Assembly (NCBI GenBank): GCA_016722655.1
Contig: JADKIR010000004.1
Span: 3,100,001-3,164,000, forward strand
Source of the DNA: Cytophagaceae bacterium
GTDB taxonomy: Bacteria > Bacteroidota > Bacteroidia > Cytophagales > Spirosomataceae
Length of the DNA stretch: 64,000 nt
Direction of reading: 5' to 3'
Positions 32,992 through 42,050 of this stretch are shown here, piece by piece; position 1 is the stretch's first letter, and each line of letters opens with the position of its first letter. A model generated the notes under the pieces. That model was not told the DNA's origin. It saw only the letters and a program-made list of their open reading frames with translations, and did no database searches. The position numbers were made by a program, and so were the translations under genes.

Positions 32992-33948
32992 ATGTCCTCA
33001 AGATTGTTGTTGGTTGTTCCCTGTTATAATGAAGAAGAGATACTAAGAAGTACTAATCAAAAACTTATTGATTATTTTCAGATTCTGATTTCTAAAAATC
33101 TTATCACAAGCAGCAGCAGAATTTGTTTTGTAAATGATGGAAGTCGTGACACAACCTGGTCTATCATTGAAGAATTAAGTAAAACCAGCCCATTTATTTT
33201 AGGGGTAAAACTTTCCAAAAATTTTGGCCATCAAAATGCCCTTTTAGCCGGTTTGTTTGAGTTTAGAGGCCAGTTTGATTGTTTTATTTCAATAGATGCC
33301 GATTTGCAGGACGATATCAATGCTATTGAAGCAATGCTTGTAAAACATAGTGAAGGTGCTTCGGTGGTATATGGTGTCAGAGAAGATCGCAGTAACGACT
33401 CTTTCTTTAAAAGATTTACAGCTGAGTTTTTTTATAAACTGATGTTTAAAATGGGAATACCCATGGTATTTAATCATGCCGATTTTCGGTTGATTGATAA
33501 TCAGGTATTAGAACATTTGGAAAAATACAGCGAAGTAAATATGTTTCTCAGAGGTATTATTCCCACAATTGGTTTTCAATCAGACAAAGTTTTTTATAAA
33601 AGACTGGAACGGGAAGCAGGTGAAACCAAATACCCTCTAAGGAAAATGATGACGTTTGCCTGGAATGGAATCACATCTTTTTCTACTTTCCCGATGCGGA
33701 TGGTATTATGGTTTGGAATATTCAATTTTTTGATAGCCGTAATGGTCGGAATTTATACCATGGTAAGTTTATATCTTGGTCAAACTGTTTCGGGTTGGAC
33801 ATCTACAGTACTACCAATGGCATTTTTCAGTGGCTCAAATATGATAGCAATCGGTCTCATTGGTGAGTATATTGGTAAAATTTATGAAGAAGTAAAATCT
33901 CGCCCAAGATTCATTGTCGAAAAAACAGTTGGTGACTCGAAAGCTTGA
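32992..33948 (+). CDS. polyprenyl-phosphate glycosyltransferase (GT2, GtrB/DPM-like)
   Basis: A 318-residue family 2 glycosyltransferase that probably charges undecaprenyl phosphate with a sugar on the cytoplasmic face. The GT-A domain begins LLLVVPCYNEEEILRST and has the donor/metal site SIDADLQDD and the EREAGETKYPLRKM motif of the GtrB/ArnC group. Two C-terminal spans follow (about 233-290, MRMVLWFGIFNFLIAVMVGI). Its stop overlaps the next frame, with the GT39 ATG 6 bp on. The charged lipid is presumably used by the GT39 enzyme next door. Confidence 0.9.
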   Translation: MSSRLLLVVPCYNEEEILRSTNQKLIDYFQILISKNLITSSSRICFVNDGSRDTTWSIIEELSKTSPFILGVKLSKNFGHQNALLAGLFEFRGQFDCFISIDADLQDDINAIEAMLVKHSEGASVVYGVREDRSNDSFFKRFTAEFFYKLMFKMGIPMVFNHADFRLIDNQVLEHLEKYSEVNMFLRGIIPTIGFQSDKVFYKRLEREAGETKYPLRKMMTFAWNGITSFSTFPMRMVLWFGIFNFLIAVMVGIYTMVSLYLGQTVSGWTSTVLPMAFFSGSNMIAIGLIGEYIGKIYEEVKSRPRFIVEKTVGDSKA

Positions 33949-33953
33949 CAAAT

Positions 33954-35684
33954 ATGGCCAAATACTTACCATTTCTTATAGTTTTCGTTATTGCTTCTTT
34001 TTTGAGGTTTTATCATCTTGATAATCGTGGGCTGTTTACCGACGAAAAGTTTACCATGCTCAATGCCAACGGTTATTGGGTAGGAGCTGCCAATCAGGAA
34101 GGTATAATTAATAAAAAATATTTTACTCCTCAAGACTTTTGGCAAAACAAAGGTGCCAACGATTTCATGGAAGCCATCGCTCATTCTGACTTTGGCACAC
34201 ATATCGTTTATAACACCATCCTTCATTTTTGGATGCGTATTTTTGGTAATTCCGACTATACGGTTAGGTTGTTGGGATTACTTTTTAATCTCTTTACAAT
34301 TGGTCTTCTATATTGGGCGGTACTCAAATACTCCCGCTCGATACTGGCTGCATTATTTGCTGCATTTATTCTTGCCATTGATCCATTAAATGTGGCCATG
34401 AGTCATATTGCACGGAGCTATACGCTGTCATTTTTTTTAATGACTGTAGCCACCATATTTTTCTTTGATATTATTGAAAATCACAGGAAAAATAAAAACA
34501 CAAATCTGCTGTTTGTTCTTTATGCTTTGTTTGTAGGCTTGGGTTTACTCAATCATTATCTTAATTTTCTGGTTCCGCTGAGTCATGCCATTACATTTTT
34601 GTTTATAAAAAATAAAAAGGCACTTTGGAGCAGATTTATTCTAGCGGCTGTTTTTTGTGCTGGTTTGATGGTCTATTGGTTTAATTGGGGCGGAGGTTAT
34701 ACGGCTTTTGAATTTTTGAAGGACAAAAATGCCAAGCATCTTAAAATTGCTCAGATGACCGAAGGAGCCCTTAAAGACCTTATACAGCTGAGTACTCCTG
34801 AAAATGTCACTAAAAAGTCTATAGGATTGTTTTTTGATTCAACAATATTTAGTCTGGGTATTTTCAATGAAATCAAAGGTGTGAAAAATGTGATTCTCTC
34901 TCTCTTGGTTTTTATAATTGGCATATTATATTTTCATTTTCACAAAAAACACAAATGGGCGATTGGTATTTTAATTCTTATTTTGCCAATACTTTATTTA
35001 CTAAAATCAGTTCTACCTTCATTGGCAGTAGTTTTGTTTTTTTACGCTACTATTTATTTTATTATTAAAAATCTTTTCGACCATTTTAAAACCGAAAATC
35101 ACGACTTTCCGATGCTTATGGTAGGTTTTCTGATGCTGGTTTTACCAATAATTTTTGTTATTTATGATGCCATAAAAAATGGGCATACTACAAGCCTGGT
35201 TCACCGGTACATTGGTATTTCTACCCCTTTTGTAGCCATGGTTTTTGGATTTTCAATTTACAAAATGATTGTAAAATCCAAATATTTTCTGGCATGGCTA
35301 GTAATAGTGATTTTACTTCAAATTAAGCCTGTCAGCACCGAAATTTTGGATTATTTCAACGATAAAAGTGCAATGAATGCCTTTTTTGAACCTGCAAGGG
35401 TTCCCAATCCTTATAAAACACTTGCTGAAATCGTAATTAAAAATTACGAAAAAGGTGATACATTGATGATTCCCGGGGGGCATAAAAACGACTATGTGGC
35501 TACCTTTGACGATGTTGCACCGGTTTCTTACCTTGACGTTCAATATTTAAACCTATATTTACCCAGGCAATCAGGCATTCTTCAATCTGTAGATGTGAAA
35601 GAAAAAGACAAAGTAACTTTACATAAAAAAGATGGTAATAAGGTTGAACTTTTTGATTTTGAAGGGATAAAATATCGTTATTGA
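33954..35684 (+). CDS. GT39/PMT-type membrane glycosyltransferase
   Basis: A 576-residue polytopic enzyme of the GT-C type (protein O-mannosyltransferase or ArnT group), which moves a sugar from a polyprenyl-phosphate donor to an acceptor at the outer face of the inner membrane. The first external loop carries the catalytic acidic pair in LDNRGLFTDEKFTMLNANG. About eleven hydrophobic spans follow, for example LFNLFTIGLLYWAVL. The C-terminal 100 residues (FEPARVPNPYKTLAEIVI) are periplasmic. I choose ATG 33954 over TTG 33945. The acceptor may be protein or lipid; the sequence does not say. Confidence 0.85.
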   Translation: MAKYLPFLIVFVIASFLRFYHLDNRGLFTDEKFTMLNANGYWVGAANQEGIINKKYFTPQDFWQNKGANDFMEAIAHSDFGTHIVYNTILHFWMRIFGNSDYTVRLLGLLFNLFTIGLLYWAVLKYSRSILAALFAAFILAIDPLNVAMSHIARSYTLSFFLMTVATIFFFDIIENHRKNKNTNLLFVLYALFVGLGLLNHYLNFLVPLSHAITFLFIKNKKALWSRFILAAVFCAGLMVYWFNWGGGYTAFEFLKDKNAKHLKIAQMTEGALKDLIQLSTPENVTKKSIGLFFDSTIFSLGIFNEIKGVKNVILSLLVFIIGILYFHFHKKHKWAIGILILILPILYLLKSVLPSLAVVLFFYATIYFIIKNLFDHFKTENHDFPMLMVGFLMLVLPIIFVIYDAIKNGHTTSLVHRYIGISTPFVAMVFGFSIYKMIVKSKYFLAWLVIVILLQIKPVSTEILDYFNDKSAMNAFFEPARVPNPYKTLAEIVIKNYEKGDTLMIPGGHKNDYVATFDDVAPVSYLDVQYLNLYLPRQSGILQSVDVKEKDKVTLHKKDGNKVELFDFEGIKYRY

Positions 35685-36610
35685 TGAAATTGAAAATATT
35701 ACTTCCGGTATATAACGACTGGGAAGCACTCAGAATGCTCCTCGATAAAACTACAGATATTTTTGCTGGGAAAGGTTATACTTTGTCATTTTTGGCAGTG
35801 GATGACAATAGCAGTATTCCTTACCAAAAATCTGATTTTGAGGGTATTGATTTGAAAGTATTGCATTTGCTGAGCAATCAGGGGCATCAAAGAGCTATTG
35901 CTTTGGGATTGTCATATTTGGTTGATAATCAAGATTTTGATAAAGTAATTGTGATGGACTCCGATGGCGAAGATCAACCTGAACACATTTTAGACCTTTT
36001 AGAAAAATCAAAACTACATCCTGAAAAAATCATTTTCGCACAAAGAAAAAAACGTACCGAATCTCTATTTTTCAAGATATTTTATTTTTTCTATAAATTA
36101 ATTTTCAAATCACTTACCGGTCACGTCATTACTTTTGGAAATTTTAGCTTGATACCTGTTTCAAAAATAAGGAAATTGGCACATGTGTCAGAAATTTGGA
36201 ACAATTACCCTGGCGGAATAATCAGGTCAAAATTGCCATTTGATTCGGTTCCTTTAGACCGGGGAGTACGATTGGCCGGAAAATCTAAAATGAACTTTAG
36301 CTCACTGATTTTGCATGGAATGAGTGCAATTTCTGTCTTTCTGGAATTCACAGCAGTCAGAATCTTGATTTTTGTGAGTATCATGATTGCCACTGCCTTA
36401 ATAGGTTCATCAGTAGTTTTTTATATGAAGTTTTTCCTCAATCAGGCTACTCCCGGTTGGGCATCAAGCCTGATGATGGCCTTTTTTATTGTTTTTCTAC
36501 AAGGCTTTATTATTGCTTTATTTATATTGTTTATGGTGCTAAGTTCCAGAAGATATACTGCATTTATACCGTATCTTGGATATAAAAATTTCATTGAATC
36601 AGTTGAATAA
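35684..36610 (+). CDS. GT2 family glycosyltransferase with two C-terminal spans
   Basis: A 308-residue family 2 transferase with KILLPVYNDWEALRMLLDK at the start, the metal-binding MDSDGEDQPEHILDLL and an RGVRLAGKSKMNFSSLILHG motif. Two membrane spans lie at about 222-285. It belongs to the polyprenyl-phosphate sugar synthase group like the gene at 32992, but the two are clearly diverged. ATG 35684 overlaps the stop of the GT39 gene (TGATG). Two donors flanking one GT39 suggests two sugars or two steps in one glycan. Confidence 0.87.
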   Translation: MKLKILLPVYNDWEALRMLLDKTTDIFAGKGYTLSFLAVDDNSSIPYQKSDFEGIDLKVLHLLSNQGHQRAIALGLSYLVDNQDFDKVIVMDSDGEDQPEHILDLLEKSKLHPEKIIFAQRKKRTESLFFKIFYFFYKLIFKSLTGHVITFGNFSLIPVSKIRKLAHVSEIWNNYPGGIIRSKLPFDSVPLDRGVRLAGKSKMNFSSLILHGMSAISVFLEFTAVRILIFVSIMIATALIGSSVVFYMKFFLNQATPGWASSLMMAFFIVFLQGFIIALFILFMVLSSRRYTAFIPYLGYKNFIESVE

Positions 36611-36617
36611 TGCCGAT

Positions 36618-36794
36618 ATGGATTTTGAAGAGTATCTGATTTCTAAGAAAATAAGCCCCGAAAAATTCAGAAGGGAGGATCCGGCAACTTTCGATGACTG
36701 GAAACATGATTTTCAGTTTATTAACCCTGATAGTTTTACAGTTCAAAAAAAGTTTTTAATCAATAAAATCAGAAGGATGTACATAGCCGACTAA
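36618..36794 (+). CDS. conserved small protein, 58 aa
   Basis: A 58-residue protein starting MDFEEYLISKKISPEKFRRE and ending with NKIRRMYIAD, with TFDDWKHDFQFINPDSFTVQ between. The pattern MDFExYLxxKKIxPxxF followed by QKxFLINxIRR is one I have seen often in Cytophagales genomes, always short and of unknown role. Helical and charged, without membrane span. ATG 36618 is 8 bp after the GT2 stop, so it is co-transcribed with the cassette. A TTG further up would overlap the GT2 gene and is not used. Confidence 0.75.
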   Translation: MDFEEYLISKKISPEKFRREDPATFDDWKHDFQFINPDSFTVQKKFLINKIRRMYIAD

Positions 36795-36825
36795 ATCTGT
36801 GATTATGTGGCTAATGTGATATTTG

Positions 36826-36859
36826 TTGCTCATTATTTTATCTTAATTATATATCTTTG
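36826..36859 (+). promoter_or_regulatory. candidate promoter of ccoIS
   Basis: TTG (36826-36828), 23 bp, then TATCTTTG (36852-36859), a full match to TAnnTTTG. The leader of about 108 nt contains ATCATCA-TTTG-TGATGAT (36898-36915), a 7-bp inverted repeat that could be a hairpin or a redox regulator site. It does not match the FNR consensus. Confidence 0.45.
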
Positions 36860-36973
36860 TTTCAATTGATTGGATAAAGTCGTTTATTATGATTTATATC
36901 ATCATTTGTGATGATTTTCTCCCTGAAAAATTATTCAGCTAGAACGAATCTTTGCATTAATTAAACCTGATTG

Positions 36974-39397
36974 ATGAGTACCCTTTTAACACCGAAAACT
37001 CAAGTACTTTGCTACCACTGCGGAAACGAGTGTAAGGATGAGGATATACTCAGTGATGATAAACATTTCTGCTGTTCAGGTTGTCTTACAGTATATGATA
37101 TCTTAAAAGACAATCAATTATGTGGGTATTATGATTTGAATCAAAATGCCGGAGTAAGTTTAAAAGCCAAAAATTTTAACGGAAAATTCGATTATTTGTC
37201 TGAGAGTTCAGTTGAATCTGAATTGTTAGCATATCAGTCACCGGAGCAAAACAAAGTTCTGCTACACATACCTTCAATTCACTGTAGTTCATGTGTTTGG
37301 TTGCTCGAAAACTTCCATAAAATACTTGAGGGTGTTTTCAATGCCAGGCTTGATTTTGTAAAAAAAGAACTTTCATTAACCTATAATCCGGCTGTTACTT
37401 CACTAAAAGAAATTGTTGAATTGTTGGCTACTTTAGGTTACGAGCCACAAATAAATCTGGAAGGTTCTGCCAAAAAGTCAGTGATTGATCCCGAAACCAA
37501 ACGTTTACTTTTTAAAATAGGGGTTGTAGGTTTTTGTGCAGGAAATATTATGCTGATGAGCTTTCCGGAATATTTTAAGTTTAATCTTGAAAACCAGTCT
37601 GACGCCACCTATCAGAAATTCTTCCTTTATTTTAATTTTTTGTTGGGTTTACCTGTGTTCTTTTTTGGTGCAAGTGATTATTTAAAAGGTGCTTATTATT
37701 CCATTGTTGAAAATCTTAAAAAGAATAGTGATGTATTGAGCGTAGATATTCCGATTGCCTTGGGAATAATTGCACTTTTTACTCGTAGTACTTATGAAAC
37801 TCTGGTCAATCAAACAGCCGGCTATTGGGATAGCATGTCAGGTTTGGTTTTATTTTTATTGGTTGGCAAATGGGTTCAGCAGGTTACCTTTAATTATCTT
37901 TCTTTTGACAGATCATACAAATCATATTTTCCGCTTGCTGTAAAAGTGAAAAATCAGATACAGCAGTTTAAAAATGTGAAAGACCTGAAAAAAGGTGATG
38001 AGGTAGTCATTCATCATCAAGAGCTAATTCCTGCCGATTCGATATTACTTGAGGGCAATGCTTTGGTAGATTATAGTTTTGTTACAGGGGAAACTAAGCC
38101 TGTAAGGAAATCAAAAGGTGATTTTCTTTATGCCGGTGGTCGACAAATGGCTGATAAAATTGAGCTTTTGGTTCAGAAACCGGTTTCAACCAGTTATTTG
38201 ACCCAGTTGTGGAACAATGATAGTTTCTTAAAAGAAAAGAAAGTTCCGACTACAGAACTTGCCAATGCTTTTAGTAAGTATTTCACATACCTTACTTTCC
38301 TGGTTGCTGCAGTGGTAGGAATCTATTGGTACAATAACGACGCCTCATTGGTATGGACAACTGTTACGGCGGTTCTCATGGTGGCTTGCCCATGTGCTTT
38401 GACACTTTCTATGCCATTTACTATGAATACAACCATGAGTATTTTTGGCAGAAATAAATTTTATGTCAAAAACCAGGGTGTTATTCAATTACTAACCGAG
38501 GCGGATACAATTGTTTTTGATAAAACTGGAACATTGACTGAGAGCAATTCAGGTCAGGTAAGATTTGTAGGGGAGCCATTGAATACTTACGACAATAGCT
38601 TGATATTTAGTCTGGTATCACAATCTATGCATCCATTGAGCAAATTGGTTGCCTCATATATTGGTATAGGCGAAAATGTAAACGTGGAATTTTTCAAAGA
38701 AATAAAAGGCAATGGTATTGAGGCATTTGTCGATGGAAAACCCGTTAGGATTGGTAGAATAGGATTTGTTAAAAATACAAAAGATATTCAAAAGGATACT
38801 GAAGTACATGTTTCGATTGATAATCAATATGCCGGATATTTTACAATAGAACCGGTTTTCAGATCAAATTGGAAGTCAGTTCTGAATAAATTGAGTGAGA
38901 CTTTTAGTCTTCATATGATTTCTGGTGATATTGACAAAATGAAGTCAAAATTATCTCCTGTTTTTGGCGAAAAAATGAAATTTGATCAGTCGCCTCAGGA
39001 TAAATTAGATTATATCAAAAATCTGGAATCACAAGGTCATAGCGTTGTAATGATTGGTGACGGACTAAATGATGCGGGTGCTTTGAGACAATCCAAAGTG
39101 GGTATTGCATTAAGTGAAGACATTTCTGCTTTTTCGCCATCATGTGATGCAATTCTGGATGCGGATAATTTTGAAAAATTAGGCGATTATGTAAGGTTTA
39201 GCAAAACATCTTTAAATATTGTTAAACTTAGTTTTCTACTTTCTGTAGTGTACAATATTATGGGTATTGGTTGGGCAGCCAGCGGACAGTTGTCGCCGGT
39301 AGTTGCGGCTATATTTATGCCTTTGAGTACACTTTCAGTCGTGTTTTTCTCTGTTGGAGTTACTTTGTTGGTTGCAAAATTTAGAAAACTAAAATAA
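36974..39397 (+). CDS. ccoI: copper-exporting P-type ATPase for cbb3 oxidase assembly
   Basis: An 807-residue P1B-type ATPase of the FixI/CcoI group, supplying copper to cbb3-type cytochrome oxidase. An N-terminal Cys cluster (CYHCGNEC and HFCCSGC, about 13-38) is characteristic of CcoI. An HMA-like domain has HCSSC (about 94-98). The membrane metal site is ACPCALTLSMP. The phosphorylation site is DKTGTLTES, the hinge is MIGDGLNDAGAL, and eight spans are expected. I use ATG 36974, since the frame opens with a TTG directly before it. It precedes ccoS by 1 bp. Confidence 0.95.
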   Translation: MSTLLTPKTQVLCYHCGNECKDEDILSDDKHFCCSGCLTVYDILKDNQLCGYYDLNQNAGVSLKAKNFNGKFDYLSESSVESELLAYQSPEQNKVLLHIPSIHCSSCVWLLENFHKILEGVFNARLDFVKKELSLTYNPAVTSLKEIVELLATLGYEPQINLEGSAKKSVIDPETKRLLFKIGVVGFCAGNIMLMSFPEYFKFNLENQSDATYQKFFLYFNFLLGLPVFFFGASDYLKGAYYSIVENLKKNSDVLSVDIPIALGIIALFTRSTYETLVNQTAGYWDSMSGLVLFLLVGKWVQQVTFNYLSFDRSYKSYFPLAVKVKNQIQQFKNVKDLKKGDEVVIHHQELIPADSILLEGNALVDYSFVTGETKPVRKSKGDFLYAGGRQMADKIELLVQKPVSTSYLTQLWNNDSFLKEKKVPTTELANAFSKYFTYLTFLVAAVVGIYWYNNDASLVWTTVTAVLMVACPCALTLSMPFTMNTTMSIFGRNKFYVKNQGVIQLLTEADTIVFDKTGTLTESNSGQVRFVGEPLNTYDNSLIFSLVSQSMHPLSKLVASYIGIGENVNVEFFKEIKGNGIEAFVDGKPVRIGRIGFVKNTKDIQKDTEVHVSIDNQYAGYFTIEPVFRSNWKSVLNKLSETFSLHMISGDIDKMKSKLSPVFGEKMKFDQSPQDKLDYIKNLESQGHSVVMIGDGLNDAGALRQSKVGIALSEDISAFSPSCDAILDADNFEKLGDYVRFSKTSLNIVKLSFLLSVVYNIMGIGWAASGQLSPVVAAIFMPLSTLSVVFFSVGVTLLVAKFRKLK

Positions 39398-39398
39398 A

Positions 39399-39560
39399 AT
39401 GGAAGTAATAATTGCGTTGGTGATTTTGGCAATATTGGTAGCGGGTGGTTTTTTGGTTGCCTTTTTTTGGGCAACTAATGACGGACAATTTGATGATACT
39501 TATTCTCCTTCGGTGAGGATATTAATTGATAATGATACAAAACAAGATAAAAAACATTAA
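39399..39560 (+). CDS. ccoS: cbb3-type cytochrome oxidase assembly protein
   Basis: A 53-residue membrane protein. It has a single N-terminal span (MEVIIALVILAILVAGGFLV), then the signature AFFWATNDGQFDDTYSPS of CcoS (W-x-x-x-x-G-Q-F/Y-D-D), and a short polar tail. CcoS is needed to insert haem b and copper into the oxidase. Its position straight after ccoI is the usual one. The oxidase genes themselves are not in the window. Confidence 0.93.
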   Translation: MEVIIALVILAILVAGGFLVAFFWATNDGQFDDTYSPSVRILIDNDTKQDKKH

Positions 39561-39611
39561 AGAAGCTGAAAAGCGATTCCAATCAATTAGGGTTTAAATA
39601 CTCTTCCAGTT

Positions 39612-39649
39612 AAAGGTAGTGACTTTGTCGCTACCTTTACTTATTTTAA
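39612..39649 (+). terminator. terminator after ccoIS
   Basis: AAAGGTAGTGAC (39612-39623), loop TTT, GTCGCTACCTTT (39627-39638). The 12-bp stem has one T-G pair that forms only in plus-strand RNA, and a U-rich stretch (ACTTATTTT) follows. The remaining gap to gcvH shows no clear promoter. Confidence 0.7.
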
Positions 39650-39781
39650 TAAGCACCGGATATTTAATATTTAAGTCCTGTTGTTTTTTTGATTCAAAAA
39701 AAATGTCCTTATTGTGGTGTGCATTTTTGAGTTCACAATCAAAATTGTTAAATTGCATCAAATTTAAACAAAATATACTTC

Positions 39782-40165
39782 ATGAATTTTCCTGCTGATT
39801 GTAGATATACAGAAGACCACGAATGGATTAAACTTGAAAGCGATGGTACTGCTTTAGTTGGTGTAACAGATTTTGCACAAAGTGAATTAGGAGATATTGT
39901 CTTTATTGAAATCGAAACCGAGGGTGAAGATTTGGAATCGGGTGATATTTTCGGAACTGTTGAAGCAGTAAAAACCGTCTCTGATTTGTTTTTACCTGTA
40001 AAAGGGAAAATTTTAGAAGTAAACCCTGCTCTTGCCGATGAGCCGGAATTGGTCAATAATGACCCTTATGGTGGTGGCTGGATGATTAAACTTGAAGTGG
40101 CAAATCCTGCTGACCTAGTTGCCCTTTTAGATGTAGATCAATATAAAAACCTAACCGGATATTGA
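39782..40165 (+). CDS. gcvH: glycine cleavage system H protein
   Basis: A 127-residue lipoyl carrier that shuttles the methylamine intermediate between the P, T and L proteins. It has the typical start FPADCRYTEDHEWIKLE, the lipoylated Lys in GTVEAVKTVSDLFLPVKG and the end NDPYGGGWMIKLEV. Lengths and spacing are normal. It is a single gene with its own terminator; the other glycine cleavage genes are not in the window. Confidence 0.97.
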   Translation: MNFPADCRYTEDHEWIKLESDGTALVGVTDFAQSELGDIVFIEIETEGEDLESGDIFGTVEAVKTVSDLFLPVKGKILEVNPALADEPELVNNDPYGGGWMIKLEVANPADLVALLDVDQYKNLTGY

Positions 40166-40219
40166 TATATGGAAAATTGTTTTATTTCCTTAAATTCAAA
40201 TTCTTAAAATATTCAATTT

Positions 40220-40242
40220 AAGCCCATTAGGGCTTTTTTTTT
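40220..40242 (+). terminator. terminator of gcvH
   Basis: AAGCCC (40220-40225), loop ATTA, GGGCTT (40230-40235), then a run of eight T. The T-run ends 7 bp before the ATG of the next gene, so that gene must be reached by readthrough or a promoter overlapping this element. Confidence 0.85.
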
Positions 40243-40249
40243 GCCAAAA

Positions 40250-41533
40250 ATGAAAGTTCTATTAAAAAATTGCCTGATTGTAGATGATACTTCAGATTAC
40301 CATTTGAAGAAATCGGATATCCTCATAAATAAAGGGGTTTTTGAAAAGATAACCGAACCTGATACCCTAAACGGTGACTTTGACCTGGTTTTTGAAACCT
40401 ATGGACTTTCTGTATCCAAAGGTTGGATTGACGCTGCGGTACATTTCAAAGATCCCGGTTTTGAATGGACCGAAAGCCTGCCCTCACTAGCAGTGGCTGC
40501 TCAAAAAGGAGGTTTTACTTCAATAATTGGTTTTCCAAATACGCAACCAACAGTTCAAACTAAAGAATCTCTGGCGTATTTTAAGAATTTTTCAGAAAAT
40601 AAAGCAGTTCGGTTTTATAATTATGCTGCTGTGACCCTCAAGTGTGAAGGTAAAGATTTTACCGACATGATTGACCTTTATAGAAATGGTGCCGTAGGCT
40701 TTTCTGATGGGGTTTTTCCAATTCAAAGTTCGGATATTTTACTCAAAACCATGCAATATTTGCAGCCTTTGGGTGCAGTATTAGTAAATAAAGTGGAAGA
40801 CAAGTACCTGAGTATGTATGGTCAAATGCATGAAGGAATCACAAGTACCAGATTGGGACTGAAAGGAATACCCTCAGCAGCAGAAGAAATTATGATTATG
40901 CGGGACCTGAAACTACTGGAATATTCAGGAATCAAAACGGAAAAGCCGCTATTGCATTTTTCTACCATAAGCACAGCTGAGTCTGTAAATCTCATCAGAG
41001 AGGCAAAAAGAAAGGGCTTACCGGTAAGTTGCGACATTTCGGCTCATCATTTGCTTTTTACAGAAAATGATCTTGAGAATTTTGATTCCAACCTGAAAGT
41101 TAAACCACCTTTCAGATCCAAATCTGACATTGAGGCCTTAAAAGCTGGTCTTGCTGATGGCACAATTGATATAGTAGTTTCTGACCACCATCCACTTGAT
41201 TCTGAGCATAAAGATATTGAGTTTGATCTTGCAGAGTTTGGGGCGGTTGGAATTCAGACACTTTTTGGAATAATGAATAAAAAAAGTGGTTTATCTTTGT
41301 CTCAGATAATTGAGAAAATCGAGAAAAATCCGAGAAGGATATTTAACCTGGAAGTGCCTTCAATTAAGGAAGGAAACAAAGCAGAAATAACCATTTTCGA
41401 AGATCAAACCGAATTTACTTTTACCGAAGAGCAGATTGTTTCATTAAGTAAAAATAGTCCGGATATTGGACAAACATTACGAGGGAAAGTTTTGGGTACA
41501 CTCAGAAACAACATCCTTTCAAAAAATCTATAA
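40250..41533 (+). CDS. dihydroorotase-like protein, probably inactive
   Basis: A 427-residue amidohydrolase-fold protein of the type I dihydroorotase group. The usual D-x-H-x-H metal motif reads DAAVHFKDPGFE here, so the first His is replaced by Ala while the second remains. Later ligands are kept in part: LLHFSTIST, SCDISAHHLLFTENDL and IVVSDHHPLDSEH. The SKGWIDAAV... GGFTSIIGFPNTQPTVQT context is otherwise intact. Loss of one binuclear-site His suggests no dihydroorotase activity. Such pseudo-dihydroorotases can support aspartate transcarbamoylase in other bacteria. I use ATG 40250; a TTG at 40241 lies in the terminator. Confidence 0.82.
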   Translation: MKVLLKNCLIVDDTSDYHLKKSDILINKGVFEKITEPDTLNGDFDLVFETYGLSVSKGWIDAAVHFKDPGFEWTESLPSLAVAAQKGGFTSIIGFPNTQPTVQTKESLAYFKNFSENKAVRFYNYAAVTLKCEGKDFTDMIDLYRNGAVGFSDGVFPIQSSDILLKTMQYLQPLGAVLVNKVEDKYLSMYGQMHEGITSTRLGLKGIPSAAEEIMIMRDLKLLEYSGIKTEKPLLHFSTISTAESVNLIREAKRKGLPVSCDISAHHLLFTENDLENFDSNLKVKPPFRSKSDIEALKAGLADGTIDIVVSDHHPLDSEHKDIEFDLAEFGAVGIQTLFGIMNKKSGLSLSQIIEKIEKNPRRIFNLEVPSIKEGNKAEITIFEDQTEFTFTEEQIVSLSKNSPDIGQTLRGKVLGTLRNNILSKNL

Positions 41534-42046
41534 ATGAACAAAAAACTAATTTTAGGTTATTCTATTACTTTCGGTGTACTTTCAGGGCTGGGATGCTTTT
41601 TGTTTTTTATAGCTATGTACTATACTCAACCCAATCCATTAAATTTTAGAAGACCGGACATTGGGATAAATATAATATTAATATGGGCCGCAATTTGGTA
41701 TTACAAAAGATACAATAGTGGTTATCTTCATTTTTATGAAGGGTTTTCCATAGGATTTTTAACCAATCTAATTGCATCCCTGATCTCAGGTATTTTGGTA
41801 TATTTGTTTATTGAAGTGGTGGACAATACCCCCTTTATTACCTGGATTGCCGAAGCCAAGCTGTTTTTGACGAAAGAGAGAGACCTTATGAAGACGATAT
41901 TGGATGATGCCAATTTTAAGAGGCAACTGGTTTCTTTAGATAATTCCAAACCTTATCAGATTATTCTGGATGAATTGATGTTTAAGCAAATCTCGATTAT
42001 TCCTATAAGTTTGATAAGTATGACAATGCGTAAAATAAACAAATAA
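41534..42046 (+). CDS. DUF4199 membrane protein (first copy)
   Basis: A 170-residue integral membrane protein with three or four spans (for example LGYSITFGVLSGLGCFLFFI and IGFLTNLIASLISGILVYLF). It has the layout of DUF4199: two pairs of helices around a YLHFYEGFSIGFLTNL motif. Function unknown; the family is almost confined to Bacteroidota. The ATG directly follows the stop of the dihydroorotase-like gene with no spacing, so the two are coupled. A second, diverged copy follows after 4 bp. Confidence 0.8.
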   Translation: MNKKLILGYSITFGVLSGLGCFLFFIAMYYTQPNPLNFRRPDIGINIILIWAAIWYYKRYNSGYLHFYEGFSIGFLTNLIASLISGILVYLFIEVVDNTPFITWIAEAKLFLTKERDLMKTILDDANFKRQLVSLDNSKPYQIILDELMFKQISIIPISLISMTMRKINK

Positions 42047-42050
42047 TATT

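Noticed and set aside
36898..36915. FNR-type site in the ccoI leader
   Set aside because: ATCATCA-TTTG-TGATGAT is a neat repeat but does not fit TTGAT-N4-ATCAA.
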